A stretch of DNA of 64,000 nt, taken from NCBI RefSeq assembly GCF_004803695.1, contig NZ_CP039393.1:558001-622000 (forward strand). Reading direction: 5' to 3'. This DNA is from Muribaculum gordoncarteri (lineage in GTDB: Bacteria > Bacteroidota > Bacteroidia > Bacteroidales > Muribaculaceae). This document shows positions 34,240-43,653 of this stretch, piece by piece. The notes beneath the pieces are model-generated. The model was not told the origin of the DNA. It saw only the letters and a list, made by a program, of their open reading frames with translations, and made no database searches. Each line of letters starts with the position of its first letter. Position 1 is the first letter of the stretch. The translations under genes were made by a program, and so were the position numbers.

Positions 34240-35229
34240 CGGTAGTTTGACAGTTGCATTTTCATGAATCTTTTTTGCTGGCACGCTTGCACGTGTCAAA
34301 TTTTATTACTATCTTTGTAGCACCGTGTAGCAATCAACGGCAGGGCGGCATAATATGAAGCTGAAAATAACCAAGACAAAAAAGACTTCCATCCTTTATG
34401 TACAGAAGGCATACAGGGACAAGAACGGCAAAAGTACCTCAAGAATCCATGAGCGCCTTGGAACGCTTGAGGAAGTTCGTCAGAGATGCGGAGACAGAGA
34501 TCCTGTTGAATGGGCCAGGGAATATATCGCCAGGCTTACGGCACAGGAGAAGGAGGGCCGGCAGGTGATAATATCACGTCTGTCGCCCACAAAGCTTATT
34601 GAAAAAGGCGAGGCTCAGAGTTGCGAGAGCGGATATCTGTTTCTTAAACGGCTGTACCATAAGGTCGGGATGGACAGGATATGCGAGGCAATCTCACGTA
34701 AACATAAGTTCGACTTCGATTTCAACAAAGTTCTGGAGCTGATGGTCTACGAACGGCTTTTGAGACCGGCTTCAAAACTAGGTAATTATCGCAGGAGCGG
34801 AAGCTATATCGAGCCTTTTGATATAGAAAAACAGCATATCTACAGGAGTCTGGATATCCTGGACAGACACGGTGAATACATCCAGAAGAGACTTTTCCTT
34901 AATTCGTCAAAGGTTGTCGAACGGGATACGACCGTCATGTACTATGACTGCACCAACTATTTTTTCGAGAGAGAATCTGCCGATCCGGACTATGTGACAG
35001 ACAAAAAAGGGAACGTTCATGAACGTATACGCAAGTACGGAGTCTCCAAGGAACATCGACCGAACCCCATCGTACAGATGGGTATGTTCATCGACAACTC
35101 CGGCATGCCGGTTGCGATGTGCATCAATCCCGGCAATGCCAACGAACAGACTACCTTGATTCCAACTGAAAAGATTATAGTTGAGAAGATGGGGGTCAGC
35201 AAGATTGTAGTCTGTACAGACGGAGGTCT
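34240..35229 (+). mobile_element. Duplicated left end of the IS1634-family element
   Basis: The first 990 bp of the IS, apparently identical to 35230-36219, then joined directly to the left end (GGTAGTTTGACAG) of the complete copy. Includes the IS promoter (TTG, 20 bp, TATCTTTG) and the first half of the transposase. Confidence 0.85.
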
Positions 35230-35257
35230 CGGTAGTTTGACAGTTGCATTTTCATGA
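34355..35257 (+). pseudogene. Truncated transposase (left half of the IS1634-type gene)
   Basis: The first 291 residues equal the complete transposase at 35345 up to CTDGGL; the frame then runs into the left end of the next IS copy and stops after GSLTVAFS. It carries only part of the DDE core (YDCTNYFFE and CTDGG) and lacks the Glu region, so it should be inactive, unless it acts as a competing N-terminal fragment. Confidence 0.85.
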
Positions 35258-35344
35258 ATCTTTTTTGCTGGCACGCTTGCACGTGTCAAATTTTATTACT
35301 ATCTTTGTAGCACCGTGTAGCAATCAACGGCAGGGCGGCATAAT

Positions 35345-37150
35345 ATGAAGCTGAAAATAACCAAGACAAAAAAGACTTCCATCCTTTATGTACAGAAGGC
35401 ATACAGGGACAAGAACGGCAAAAGTACCTCAAGAATCCATGAGCGCCTTGGAACGCTTGAGGAAGTTCGTCAGAGATGCGGAGACAGAGATCCTGTTGAA
35501 TGGGCCAGGGAATATATCGCCAGGCTTACGGCACAGGAGAAGGAGGGCCGGCAGGTGATAATATCACGTCTGTCGCCCACAAAGCTTATTGAAAAAGGCG
35601 AGGCTCAGAGTTGCGAGAGCGGATATCTGTTTCTTAAACGGCTGTACCATAAGGTCGGGATGGACAGGATATGCGAGGCAATCTCACGTAAACATAAGTT
35701 CGACTTCGATTTCAACAAAGTTCTGGAGCTGATGGTCTACGAACGGCTTTTGAGACCGGCTTCAAAACTAGGTAATTATCGCAGGAGCGGAAGCTATATC
35801 GAGCCTTTTGATATAGAAAAACAGCATATCTACAGGAGTCTGGATATCCTGGACAGACACGGTGAATACATCCAGAAGAGACTTTTCCTTAATTCGTCAA
35901 AGGTTGTCGAACGGGATACGACCGTCATGTACTATGACTGCACCAACTATTTTTTCGAGAGAGAATCTGCCGATCCGGACTATGTGACAGACAAAAAAGG
36001 GAACGTTCATGAACGTATACGCAAGTACGGAGTCTCCAAGGAACATCGACCGAACCCCATCGTACAGATGGGTATGTTCATCGACAACTCCGGCATGCCG
36101 GTTGCGATGTGCATCAATCCCGGCAATGCCAACGAACAGACTACCTTGATTCCAACTGAAAAGATTATAGTTGAGAAGATGGGGGTCAGCAAGATTGTAG
36201 TCTGTACAGACGGAGGTCTCTCTTCTGAAGGCAACCGGTCATATAACTCCACAGCAGAAAGATCATTCATAACGGTGCAGTCAATAAAGAAACTGGAGGA
36301 TAATCTCAGGGACTGGTGTCTGGAACCGACAGGATGGAAACTTGTAAAGTCCGACACGGTACAAAAAGACAAGCGGTACCGGGATGCAGACGAGGATGAA
36401 CTGGAGTTTGACCTGACTGATGCCGATACTGCCCGTTATTACGGAGACCGCACTTTTTATCGCGAGCGTTGGATTGTCAATGAAAAGACAAAGTTCTCTC
36501 AAAGATTGATTGTGACATTTTCATACAAATACCGCGACTACCTCCGATTCCTGCGTCAACGCGAGATTGACAAGGCTGACAGCAATGCACGTGGAAACAG
36601 GACATTGACCAAATCTTATAAGAGCCCTGACAGGTTCCTTTCCGAGACCTACGCCACAGAAGACGGCGAGGTTGCGGTATTCAGAACCGTCTCCCTGAAT
36701 CTTGACGCCATATCAGAAGAAGAAAAATATGACGGCTTCTATGCGATATGTACGGATCTGTCTGACAATGTGACGAAAATCATCGAACTGAACCATAACC
36801 GCTGGGAGTCGGAGGATGCCTTCAGGGTCATCAAGACTGACTTCAAGGGTCGACCCGTCTTCGTCTGGACGGCGGAACACATAAGGGCCCACTTCATTGT
36901 CTGCTTTATCACACTACTGCTCTTCAGAATAATGGAAAAGGAACTGAACTATAAATACACATCCTCCGCTATAATTGAGAAACTACGGTCAATGACTATG
37001 AACATAGTCAAGGGAGAAGGCTACAAGCCTAACTTCACACGGGATGATCTTACCGATGACCTACATGCCAAAGCCGGCTTCAGACTCGACACCGAGATTG
37101 TTACTCGTCAGAAAATCAAACAGATTATTGCTAATATTAAAAAAGGTTAA
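35345..37150 (+). CDS. IS1634-family transposase
   Basis: 601 residues. DDE nuclease fold: first Asp in TVMYYDCTNYFFE (about 198), second in VVCTDGGLSSEGN (about 288), Glu in HNRWESEDAFRVIKTDF (about 487), a Y/HNRWxxExxFRxxK signature. N-terminal half binds the ends (SILYVQKAYRDKNGKS). Length fits the family. Promoter TATCTTTG lies in the left end, about 25 bp upstream of the start. Confidence 0.92.
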   Translation: MKLKITKTKKTSILYVQKAYRDKNGKSTSRIHERLGTLEEVRQRCGDRDPVEWAREYIARLTAQEKEGRQVIISRLSPTKLIEKGEAQSCESGYLFLKRLYHKVGMDRICEAISRKHKFDFDFNKVLELMVYERLLRPASKLGNYRRSGSYIEPFDIEKQHIYRSLDILDRHGEYIQKRLFLNSSKVVERDTTVMYYDCTNYFFERESADPDYVTDKKGNVHERIRKYGVSKEHRPNPIVQMGMFIDNSGMPVAMCINPGNANEQTTLIPTEKIIVEKMGVSKIVVCTDGGLSSEGNRSYNSTAERSFITVQSIKKLEDNLRDWCLEPTGWKLVKSDTVQKDKRYRDADEDELEFDLTDADTARYYGDRTFYRERWIVNEKTKFSQRLIVTFSYKYRDYLRFLRQREIDKADSNARGNRTLTKSYKSPDRFLSETYATEDGEVAVFRTVSLNLDAISEEEKYDGFYAICTDLSDNVTKIIELNHNRWESEDAFRVIKTDFKGRPVFVWTAEHIRAHFIVCFITLLLFRIMEKELNYKYTSSAIIEKLRSMTMNIVKGEGYKPNFTRDDLTDDLHAKAGFRLDTEIVTRQKIKQIIANIKKG

Positions 37151-37185
37151 ATATAGATAACCCCATTCCAGTGCTACATATATAG

Positions 37186-37225
37186 ACCCTTTTGCACATG
37201 GCTTCACGCCAATGTACAAAAGGGT
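37186..37225 (+). terminator. Terminator inside the IS right end
   Basis: ACCCTTTTG-c-ACAT (37186-37199) pairs with ATGT-a-CAAAAGGGT (37212-37225), 14 bp with one mismatch, followed by TTGCTCGTTTTT. Ends the transposase transcript and shields dnaK. Confidence 0.7.
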
Positions 37226-37254
37226 TTGCTCGTTTTTGGACTGTAAAAGATGGG

Positions 37255-37360
37255 AAATTAATAAATATTGTGGAACTTGCGATATTTTAGATATATTATT
37301 TGTGCCGATTATTTTAACATGAAAAATGTGAATTTTTGGCAGATTCAGGAAATTGTGTCA
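37255..37360. repeat. 106-bp direct repeat, right copy
   Basis: Equals 34134-34239. Marks the right edge of the IS insertion and the start of the native dnaK upstream region. Confidence 0.85.
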
Positions 37361-37431
37361 GTAGGCGTGTCAGTGCCTTGAAAAGCTTTAACTTTTTGTC
37401 ACATATTAAAATAGGCAATGCACCAACCTTT

Positions 37432-37447
37432 TTGGCACATCATTTGT
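37432..37447 (+). promoter_or_regulatory. Sigma-54-like promoter before dnaK
   Basis: TTGGCACATCATTTGT fits the -24/-12 consensus TTGGCACGNNNNTTGC with correct GG-to-G distance of 12 bp; the -12 GC reads GT. It lies 90 bp upstream of the dnaK start. Use by RpoN is an inference. Confidence 0.45.
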
Positions 37448-37537
37448 TTTTCCTATGAATGTCGCGGAAATCCCACCATGGGAAGTGTGACATGAAATTG
37501 TATTGAAATTTAAAAACAAACATAAAATTATAGAATT

Positions 37538-39448
37538 ATGGGAAAGATTATTGGTATTGACTTGGGAACCACCAATTCCTGTGTAGCAGTACTTGAAGGA
37601 AATGACCCCGTTGTTATTCCTAACAGCGAAGGACGTAACACAACACCTTCCATCGTTGCATTCATTGCCGGTGGCGAGCGTAAGGTAGGTGACCCTGCAA
37701 AGCGTCAGGCAATCACCAACCCTGAAGGAACAATATACTCTATCAAGCGTTTCATGGGCGAGAAATTTGACGAAGTGTCTGAAGAAGTTAAGCGTGTGCC
37801 TTATGAAGTGGGCCGCGGCGATAACGGAACAGCACGTGTGCTTGTCGATGGACGTGAATACACTCCTCAGGAAATTTCGGCCATGATTCTTCAGAAGATG
37901 AAGAAGACTGCCGAGGATTATCTCGGACAGAGTGTCGACGAGGCTGTTATCACAGTGCCCGCCTACTTTAACGACTCTCAGCGTCAGGCCACCAAGGAAG
38001 CCGGTGAAATAGCCGGTCTTAAGGTGCGCCGTATCGTGAACGAGCCTACCGCAGCCGCACTTGCCTACGGTCTTGACAAGAGCAACAAGGATCAGAAGAT
38101 TGCCGTGTTTGACCTCGGTGGCGGTACTTTCGATATCTCTATTCTTGAACTTGGCGACGGCGTGTTTGAGGTTAAGTCAACCAACGGTGATACCCACCTT
38201 GGCGGTGACGACTTCGACCATGTAATCATCGACTGGCTTGCCGATGACTTCCAGCAGGAGTACAATGTTGACCTCCGTAAGGATTCAATGGCCCTCCAGC
38301 GTCTTAAGGAAGCTGCCGAAAAGGCCAAGATCGAGCTTTCAAGCTCAACCACTACTGAAATCAACCTTCCTTATATAATGCCTGTCGACGGTGTTCCTCG
38401 TCACTTGGTAAAGACTCTTACCCGTGCAAAGTTTGAGCAGCTTGCCGACAAGCTCATCCAGGCAACTGTAAAGCCTTGTGAGCAGGCATTGAAGGATGCA
38501 GGCCTTTCGGCCAAGGACATTGATGAGGTAATCCTCGTCGGCGGTTCGACCCGTATACCTGCAATTCAGGAAATCGTTCAGAAGTTCTTCGGCAAGGCTC
38601 CTTCCAAGGGCGTAAACCCCGATGAGGTTGTTGCCGTAGGTGCTGCCATCCAGGGCGGTGTGCTTTCAGGCGATGTTAAGGATGTGCTTCTTCTTGATGT
38701 TGTGCCTCTGTCGGTTGGTATCGAAACCCTCGGTGGCGTGATGACCAAGCTTATCGAAGCCAACACTACCATTCCTACCCGTAAGAGCGAAACATTCTCA
38801 ACTGCAGCCGACAACCAGCCTTCAGTTGAAATCCACGTTCTCCAGGGCGAGCGCCCCATGGCCAAGGATGACAAGACTCTTGGTAAGTTCCACCTTGACG
38901 GAATCGCTCCCGCACCCCGTGGCATACCTCAGATCGAAGTTACTTTTGAAATCGATGCCAACGGTATACTTAACGTTTCAGCCAAGGATAAGGCTACAGG
39001 CAAGGAGCAGAGCATACGTATCGAGGCTTCTTCGGGCTTGACCGATGCCGAAATCAAGCGTATGAAGGACGAGGCTGCAGCCAATGCCGCAGCCGATGAA
39101 GCTGAAAAGAAGCGTGTCGACACTCTTAACCAGGCCGATACAATTATCTTCCAGACCGAAAAGCAGCTCAACGAACTCGGCGATAAGATTCCTGCCGACA
39201 AGAAATCGGCAATCGAGTCAGCTCTACAGCGACTAAAGGATGCTCACAAGTCGCAGGATGTTGCCGCAATCGAATCGGCCATCAACGACATCCAGAAGGC
39301 ATTCGGCGAAGCTCAGCAGGACATTCTCAATGCCCAGCAGCAGGCTCAGAACGCACAACCCGGTGCAGGCCAGCCCGGCGCAGGTCAGGCTCCCCATGCC
39401 GGCGGTGATGACCACGTAACCGATGTCGACTTCGAGGAAGTTAAATAA
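37538..39448 (+). CDS. dnaK: Hsp70 chaperone DnaK
   Basis: 636 residues, full length. ATPase domain begins [15 protein letters not shown]; phosphate loops [16 protein letters not shown] and [13 protein letters not shown]; linker [15 protein letters not shown]; substrate-binding domain follows with [21 protein letters not shown]; the lid ends in a Gln/Ala/Gly-rich tail and DVDFEEVK. It folds and refolds proteins with DnaJ and GrpE, neither seen nearby. It stands alone with its own terminator. The upstream region was separated from mce by the IS insertion. Confidence 0.98.
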   Translation: MGKIIGIDLGTTNSCVAVLEGNDPVVIPNSEGRNTTPSIVAFIAGGERKVGDPAKRQAITNPEGTIYSIKRFMGEKFDEVSEEVKRVPYEVGRGDNGTARVLVDGREYTPQEISAMILQKMKKTAEDYLGQSVDEAVITVPAYFNDSQRQATKEAGEIAGLKVRRIVNEPTAAALAYGLDKSNKDQKIAVFDLGGGTFDISILELGDGVFEVKSTNGDTHLGGDDFDHVIIDWLADDFQQEYNVDLRKDSMALQRLKEAAEKAKIELSSSTTTEINLPYIMPVDGVPRHLVKTLTRAKFEQLADKLIQATVKPCEQALKDAGLSAKDIDEVILVGGSTRIPAIQEIVQKFFGKAPSKGVNPDEVVAVGAAIQGGVLSGDVKDVLLLDVVPLSVGIETLGGVMTKLIEANTTIPTRKSETFSTAADNQPSVEIHVLQGERPMAKDDKTLGKFHLDGIAPAPRGIPQIEVTFEIDANGILNVSAKDKATGKEQSIRIEASSGLTDAEIKRMKDEAAANAAADEAEKKRVDTLNQADTIIFQTEKQLNELGDKIPADKKSAIESALQRLKDAHKSQDVAAIESAINDIQKAFGEAQQDILNAQQQAQNAQPGAGQPGAGQAPHAGGDDHVTDVDFEEVK

Positions 39449-39473
39449 GCTCCCAAACCAACAATAAAAGAAG

Positions 39474-39510
39474 TAGGGTGCCGCTCAACGAGCAGCACCC
39501 TATTTCTTTT
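39474..39510 (+). terminator. dnaK terminator
   Basis: TAGGGTGC (39474-39481) / GCACCCTA (39495-39502), then TTTCTTTT, 26 bp after the stop. Confidence 0.85.
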
Positions 39511-39610
39511 TACCTTTACCGAATGTTCATTAGTTTTGATCAAAAGTATTATTCCGAACAGGAAGAGTGACTTTTATATTTCAAAACTGAGGCGGTTCAG
39601 ACTTTTTTCG

Positions 39611-39618
39611 TAAATTTG
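39611..39618 (+). promoter_or_regulatory. -7 box for the helix/zeta-kinase pair
   Basis: TAAATTTG about 110 bp upstream of the 71-aa gene. The -33 region has no clear TTG. The only good box between the dnaK terminator and the pair. Confidence 0.4.
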
Positions 39619-39730
39619 CGATAGGTTCAATTGCCTTTGGCTCCGCGAACCCACCTATGGCTGACATGCGTTATCGGCCTATGTGTGAGCTTTATAAAGG
39701 TTGGCGTTGAATAATAAAAGATTATAGATT

Positions 39731-39946
39731 ATGTCGGAAGAGCAGATGAATAGTTATCGACTCACATCGATGGAAGAGCCTGGCGACGAACGCATGGCTC
39801 AGATTATGCGTGAGGTCGCCGAGGATGCACGCGAAAGCACTCGCCGGGCTGCCGAGCGTGTGGCTGCTGGTATCGAGTCTGCTACACACGAGGCTCGTGC
39901 AAGAGTTGAAGAAACTTTAAACAAGCTTCGCAATGGCAGCAAGTGA
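39731..39946 (+). CDS. Small charged helical protein, candidate antitoxin (71 aa)
   Basis: Nearly all amphipathic helix: DERMAQIMREVAEDARESTR then RAAERVAAGIESATHEARA and [13 protein letters not shown]. No other motif. The zeta-like kinase gene starts 14 bp inside its end, an overlap typical of toxin-antitoxin pairs. Epsilon, the classical antitoxin of zeta, is also a small helical protein, but I see no sequence likeness. Antitoxin role is inferred from size, charge and overlap. Confidence 0.65.
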   Translation: MSEEQMNSYRLTSMEEPGDERMAQIMREVAEDARESTRRAAERVAAGIESATHEARARVEETLNKLRNGSK

Positions 39947-40610
39947 ATTGCATTCCAATCTTGGCTGCACTCGGAATAGCAGAAACGAGTTTCGCTCTTC
40001 ACTCGTTGGCACAAGAAGTGAACATCGCCCGGTACTGATTGTGATTGCCGGCCCTAATGGGTCGGGCAAAACTTCCGTGACTTCCAAAATTCTACATCAT
40101 GATTGGCTGGAAGATTCTGAGTATATCAACCCGGACAATGTGGCTCGCGATGTGTTCGGCGACTGGAACAATCAGGAGTCTGTGCTGAAAGCCGCTAACT
40201 ATTGCAATGAATGGCGTGAAAGGTGTCTTGCTGAACGCAAAAGTCATATCTTTGAAACCGTGATGTCGGCTACGGATAAGGTCGACTATATTCTTAGAGC
40301 GAAAGCCGCGGGATTTTTCATCCGTCTGTTTTTCGTTTCCACTGAATCTCCGACAATCAATGCAAAGCGCGTTGCTAACCGTGTGCTGAATGGTGGTCAT
40401 GATGTGCCTATACCCAAAATCATATCTCGCTATGACAAGTCCATTGCCAACTGTATCGCGTTGGCACCTTACGTTGACCGATTATATGTCTATGACAACT
40501 CAATTGAGGATACAGAAGCACGGCTATTGTTCCGATTGAGTGACGGCGAGCTTGCGAAACGCTATGTAGAGGAGCTTCCCAACTGGGCTTCAACCATCTT
40601 CCCAATATAA
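39933..40610 (+). CDS. Zeta-toxin-like P-loop kinase
   Basis: 225 residues. Walker A at about 38-46 ([13 protein letters not shown]) and the zeta-family [10 protein letters not shown] segment, then [20 protein letters not shown] and [24 protein letters not shown] with NGGHDVP. Zeta toxins phosphorylate UDP-GlcNAc and block wall synthesis; related proteins have other substrates. The first 25 residues look like untranslated spill-over; later ATG choices are absent before the P-loop, so the coupled start is kept. The macrodomain gene follows 100 bp downstream. Confidence 0.82.
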   Translation: MAASELHSNLGCTRNSRNEFRSSLVGTRSEHRPVLIVIAGPNGSGKTSVTSKILHHDWLEDSEYINPDNVARDVFGDWNNQESVLKAANYCNEWRERCLAERKSHIFETVMSATDKVDYILRAKAAGFFIRLFFVSTESPTINAKRVANRVLNGGHDVPIPKIISRYDKSIANCIALAPYVDRLYVYDNSIEDTEARLLFRLSDGELAKRYVEELPNWASTIFPI

Positions 40611-40713
40611 AATTTATACCAACATTTCAGTCGTTAACGCGTCGGTTGTGGGGGATGGAGGGGATTATATTTTGTGCTGTGGGGAAGATGTTGTAATTTT
40701 ACGAAAAACTGTG

Positions 40714-41214
40714 ATGCACGATATGAAGGAGATTAAAGTCATAAAAGGCGACATAACCGCATTGGCGGTTGATGCGATAGTGAACGCTGCCAACAGGTCA
40801 TTGCTCGGAGGCGGAGGTGTCGACGGTGCAATTCACCGTTCTGCCGGCCCTGAATTGTTGGCCGAATGTCGCACATTGAATGGTTGTGCAACCGGACAAT
40901 GCAAAATCACCGATGCCTATCGTCTTCCCTGCAAGAAGGTTATCCACACAGTGGGTCCGGTGTGGAGCGGCGGTAAACGAAATGAGGACGAATTGTTGGC
41001 TTCATGCTATAATACGGCTCTTGACCTGGCGATGGAGAATGGGTTGCGCAGTGTTGCGTTTCCGTGTATCAGCACCGGGGTCTATCATTTCCCGCAGGAA
41101 AGGGCTGCGGCGATAGCAGTCGACACCGTGAAGTCGCATCCATACAATGGTGAGGTTGTCTTCTGCTGTTTCCTGGCTGAGGATTACGACCTCTACAACC
41201 GCATCCTATCTTAG
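40714..41214 (+). CDS. Macrodomain protein (O-acetyl-ADP-ribose deacetylase-like)
   Basis: 166 residues from ATG 40714; a GTG at 40648 would add an unlikely Cys-rich head. Macrodomain motifs: [22 protein letters not shown], then [18 protein letters not shown] and [19 protein letters not shown]. Binds ADP-ribose and probably removes it from proteins or from O-acetyl esters, as YmdB does. It converges on the HxlR gene with a 9-bp overlap. Next to a zeta-like kinase it may also belong to a stress or conflict set, but the gap of 103 bp argues for its own transcript. Confidence 0.9.
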   Translation: MHDMKEIKVIKGDITALAVDAIVNAANRSLLGGGGVDGAIHRSAGPELLAECRTLNGCATGQCKITDAYRLPCKKVIHTVGPVWSGGKRNEDELLASCYNTALDLAMENGLRSVAFPCISTGVYHFPQERAAAIAVDTVKSHPYNGEVVFCCFLAEDYDLYNRILS

Positions 41215-41592
41215 GGGCTTCTTCTTGCGTGCCGTAATGGTACTGAAGTTTGATAGTGCCCAGTTGATCATGTCCCCGATTATGGGCATCAGGCTCCGCC
41301 CCACCGGCGTTAGCGAATATTCCACCCGGGGCGGTATCTCGGCATAAACCTTGCGGTTGATTAGGCCGTCGGCTTCAAGATTTTTCAATGTTTCGGTCAA
41401 TACCTTGGGCGAAATGTCGGGCAGGGCTTTGCCAATGGCGTTGAACCGTGTGTCCTCATTTTCGGAAAGTATGCATAGTATCAACATGGCCCATTTGCCC
41501 GAAAATCGCGAGATGACATTGCGCACGGGACATTCATCTATTGATGCATATTTTTTTAGATTTTCTTGTAGTGGCAAACTGTTCATATTCAA
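41206..41592 (-). CDS. HxlR-family transcription regulator
   Basis: 128 residues, winged helix. [23 protein letters not shown] has the conserved Cys of redox-sensing HxlR proteins; helix-turn-helix at [26 protein letters not shown], wing [17 protein letters not shown]. Such proteins respond to aldehydes or oxidants. It is paired head to head with the cupin gene, and the shared region is one long palindrome with both -7 boxes, likely its operator. Confidence 0.93.
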   Translation of the reverse strand: MNMNSLPLQENLKKYASIDECPVRNVISRFSGKWAMLILCILSENEDTRFNAIGKALPDISPKVLTETLKNLEADGLINRKVYAEIPPRVEYSLTPVGRSLMPIIGDMINWALSNFSTITARKKKPLR

Positions 41593-41635
41593 TTATCGTT
41601 ACGTTGATGTAAGTGACTTGCTTTTGTGTAACCTA

Positions 41636-41727
41636 TTGTTTTATAGGAATAAAGCTGCTAACTTTGCGCTATCGAAATGATAGTGAGTTTCGATTGCAAA
41701 GTTAATAAACAACATTAAAAGAAACAA
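41636..41727. promoter_or_regulatory. Palindromic face-to-face double promoter of hxlR and cupin
   Basis: Plus: TTG 41636-41638, 20 bp, TAACTTTG 41659-41666. Minus: TTG 41727-41725, 20 bp, TAACTTTG 41704-41697. The -7 boxes lie in perfect arms TAACTTTGC (41659-41667) / GCAAAGTTA (41696-41704), with inner arms ATCGAAA (41671-41677) / TTTCGAT (41688-41694). Predicted start sites are about 17 bp apart and the transcripts overlap at their 5' ends. A dimer on the palindrome would silence both. Confidence 0.8.
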
Positions 41728-41731
41728 AATC

Positions 41732-42142
41732 ATGAACGAAATCAAGATTATTGAATCAGGTGAAAAATTTTCACATTCAACTGTAGGAAATCTGCACGGC
41801 TTCGAGGGGAAGCAGTTTGTCAAGGATGCTACCGGTGCTACCTCTTGTGAAATCTCATTCGGTACGCTTGCATCGGGCCAGTCGGTGCCATTTTTCCATA
41901 GTCATAGGGAAAATGAGGAGAATTACATTATACTTTCGGGAGCCGGGCGATTTCAAGTAGACGATGATGTGTTTGATATTGCTGAGGGGTCGGTGGTGCG
42001 TGTCGCTGTTAACTGTGACCGAAATCTTAAATGTACTTCCGATGTTCCCATGACCTACATCTGTATTCAGGCTAAGGAGGGTAGTCTTGGGGGATATACG
42101 ATGACTGATGCTGAGATAACCGAGCGTGAGAGTCGGTTGTGA
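41732..42142 (+). CDS. Cupin-domain protein
   Basis: 136 residues, single cupin barrel. Motif 1 is PFFHSHRENEENYIILSGAG (His, His, Glu metal ligands); motif 2 lies in DDDVFDIAEGSVVRVAV but its His reads Arg/Val, so metal binding may be weak. A small stress-linked enzyme or sensor, probably controlled by the divergent HxlR protein. Confidence 0.88.
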   Translation: MNEIKIIESGEKFSHSTVGNLHGFEGKQFVKDATGATSCEISFGTLASGQSVPFFHSHRENEENYIILSGAGRFQVDDDVFDIAEGSVVRVAVNCDRNLKCTSDVPMTYICIQAKEGSLGGYTMTDAEITERESRL

Positions 42143-42270
42143 TTACGAGCCTTTTTCATAGTTATTGTTTTTATGCAAATATAGCGCATCGAAAAGCCGG
42201 ATTTCACCCCATAATGTCGCGAAGCGCGGATATGTGGGTGTGGTGTATGGTGTTGTGCAACCCGCAAGGG

Positions 42271-43653
42271 TTCTAGTGGTCGGAAGACACAGCAAAAAGT
42301 CGAGCCTGGTTGTTATATCAAAAAAACAGATATGACTACACAGCACCCAAAAGATAATGTAACAGCCATCGGGGTGATAAAAAACCTCCCATACGATAAA
42401 ATCTCAGAGATAGCGGCCAAAACAAAGGTCGATTACAAAGCAAAAAAATTACGTGGAGTAGACATGATGGTCGACTGCATATTTGCAATGCTGTCTTCAT
42501 CTCAGGTCAGTCAAAGGATTATATCGATAAAAAATGGCATCCCGCTGATGACGGACACAAATGGCACCTCTGACAGCAAGCGCACAGTGGTGGTTCATTC
42601 ATCTTTCAGCGAGCGGCTGACCAGGATAAATATAGATTTTTTCAAAGAGGCATATGCACTGATATGCTCCAAATATCTTAAGTATGTACCCGATGCTGTA
42701 CTGGATGACATGCAAATAATACGCGTTGACAGCACCATGGTCGCCGAGACCTCAAACAAACTTGTGGAGGGTTTCTCTACCGGCATGACAAAAAATACAT
42801 CTTCAGACCGGAGACAACTCAAGTACACCATGGCTTATAACGGACTCAACGTTGTGGCGGCCAATGTCTTTACAGAAAGGACATATTCTGCCGACAATGC
42901 CCCGATAAGCAAGACTGTGGCACAATGTCTGCGTAAAAGGGCGGGGATGTCGAATGGATATGTCTTTGACAGAGGCTTGAAGGATGTGGATGATTTCAAA
43001 TGTATCGCGAAACTGACAAAACAGAACCGGGCCTTCTTCGTCGGGAGGCTCAACCTAAACCGCTGCACACAACCCGTAGAAACGATGTTGCCCGAAGACT
43101 CTGTGCTGGCAGACAATGAAGTGGTAGTGACCGCGGATGACAAGGGTTATCTCAGAGCCAAACAATCCGACAAATGGGATACCTCATGCCTTTACAGGAT
43201 TATACGGGTTAGATTCAAGACACCGCGTCCGGAATCTCCACGAAACACCAGACGCCACGCCCGACACTATGATGACGAGATGGTCTTGATTACCAATAAC
43301 TTTGAGAAAGATGCCATCGAAATTGTCCAATATTACCGAAGGCGCTGGGATATTGAGGTATTCTTTAAATTTCTCAAACAGGATCTGAGCTTTTCACATT
43401 TTATATCAACAAATGTACACGGAATACAGGTAATGCTGTATATGACCCTGATTGTCGCCCTGCTGGTTAAAATATATTCCATTGCCCATAATATGGGGCC
43501 ACGCATAGCCAAACAGGCCATCATGACAGAATTGATTAGATATCAGACAGAAACGATAAAAAGACTTGAGGCTCAAGTAAAATCAATGAAATCAGAGGTC
43601 AATAATCTAAAAATCAAAATACTATCGTTACAAACCTCTTCCGACCACTAGAA
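42271..43653 (+). mobile_element. IS4-type insertion sequence with 9-bp target duplication
   Basis: 1383 bp. Terminal inverted repeats TTCTAGTGGTCGGAAGA (42271-42287) and its complement ending at 43653, 17 bp perfect. Flanked by CCGCAAGGG at 42262-42270 and 43654-43662. The transposase stop codon TAG lies in the right repeat. Confidence 0.92.
42332..43651 (+). CDS. IS4-family transposase
   Basis: 439 residues. DDE signature: Asp in IIRVDSTMV, Asp in YVFDRGLKD, and the IS4 hallmark YYRRRWDIEVFFKFLKQ (Y-2-R-3-E-6-K) near residue 335. C-terminal coiled coil TIKRLEAQVKSMKSEV. Intact, with perfect ends and target duplication, so the insertion is recent. Sits between the cupin gene and the CDF transporter. 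Confidence 0.94.
   Translation: MTTQHPKDNVTAIGVIKNLPYDKISEIAAKTKVDYKAKKLRGVDMMVDCIFAMLSSSQVSQRIISIKNGIPLMTDTNGTSDSKRTVVVHSSFSERLTRINIDFFKEAYALICSKYLKYVPDAVLDDMQIIRVDSTMVAETSNKLVEGFSTGMTKNTSSDRRQLKYTMAYNGLNVVAANVFTERTYSADNAPISKTVAQCLRKRAGMSNGYVFDRGLKDVDDFKCIAKLTKQNRAFFVGRLNLNRCTQPVETMLPEDSVLADNEVVVTADDKGYLRAKQSDKWDTSCLYRIIRVRFKTPRPESPRNTRRHARHYDDEMVLITNNFEKDAIEIVQYYRRRWDIEVFFKFLKQDLSFSHFISTNVHGIQVMLYMTLIVALLVKIYSIAHNMGPRIAKQAIMTELIRYQTETIKRLEAQVKSMKSEVNNLKIKILSLQTSSDH

Larger units (their letters stand above)
35230..37254 (+). mobile_element. Complete IS1634-family insertion sequence
   Basis: About 2025 bp. Left end GGTAGTTTGACAGT; right end, read inward from 37254, CCCATCTTTTACAGT; they share TTTnACAGT. 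One transposase gene and a terminator. The outer 106-bp direct repeat lies directly next to the right end and, on the left, next to the extra partial copy. Confidence 0.85.
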
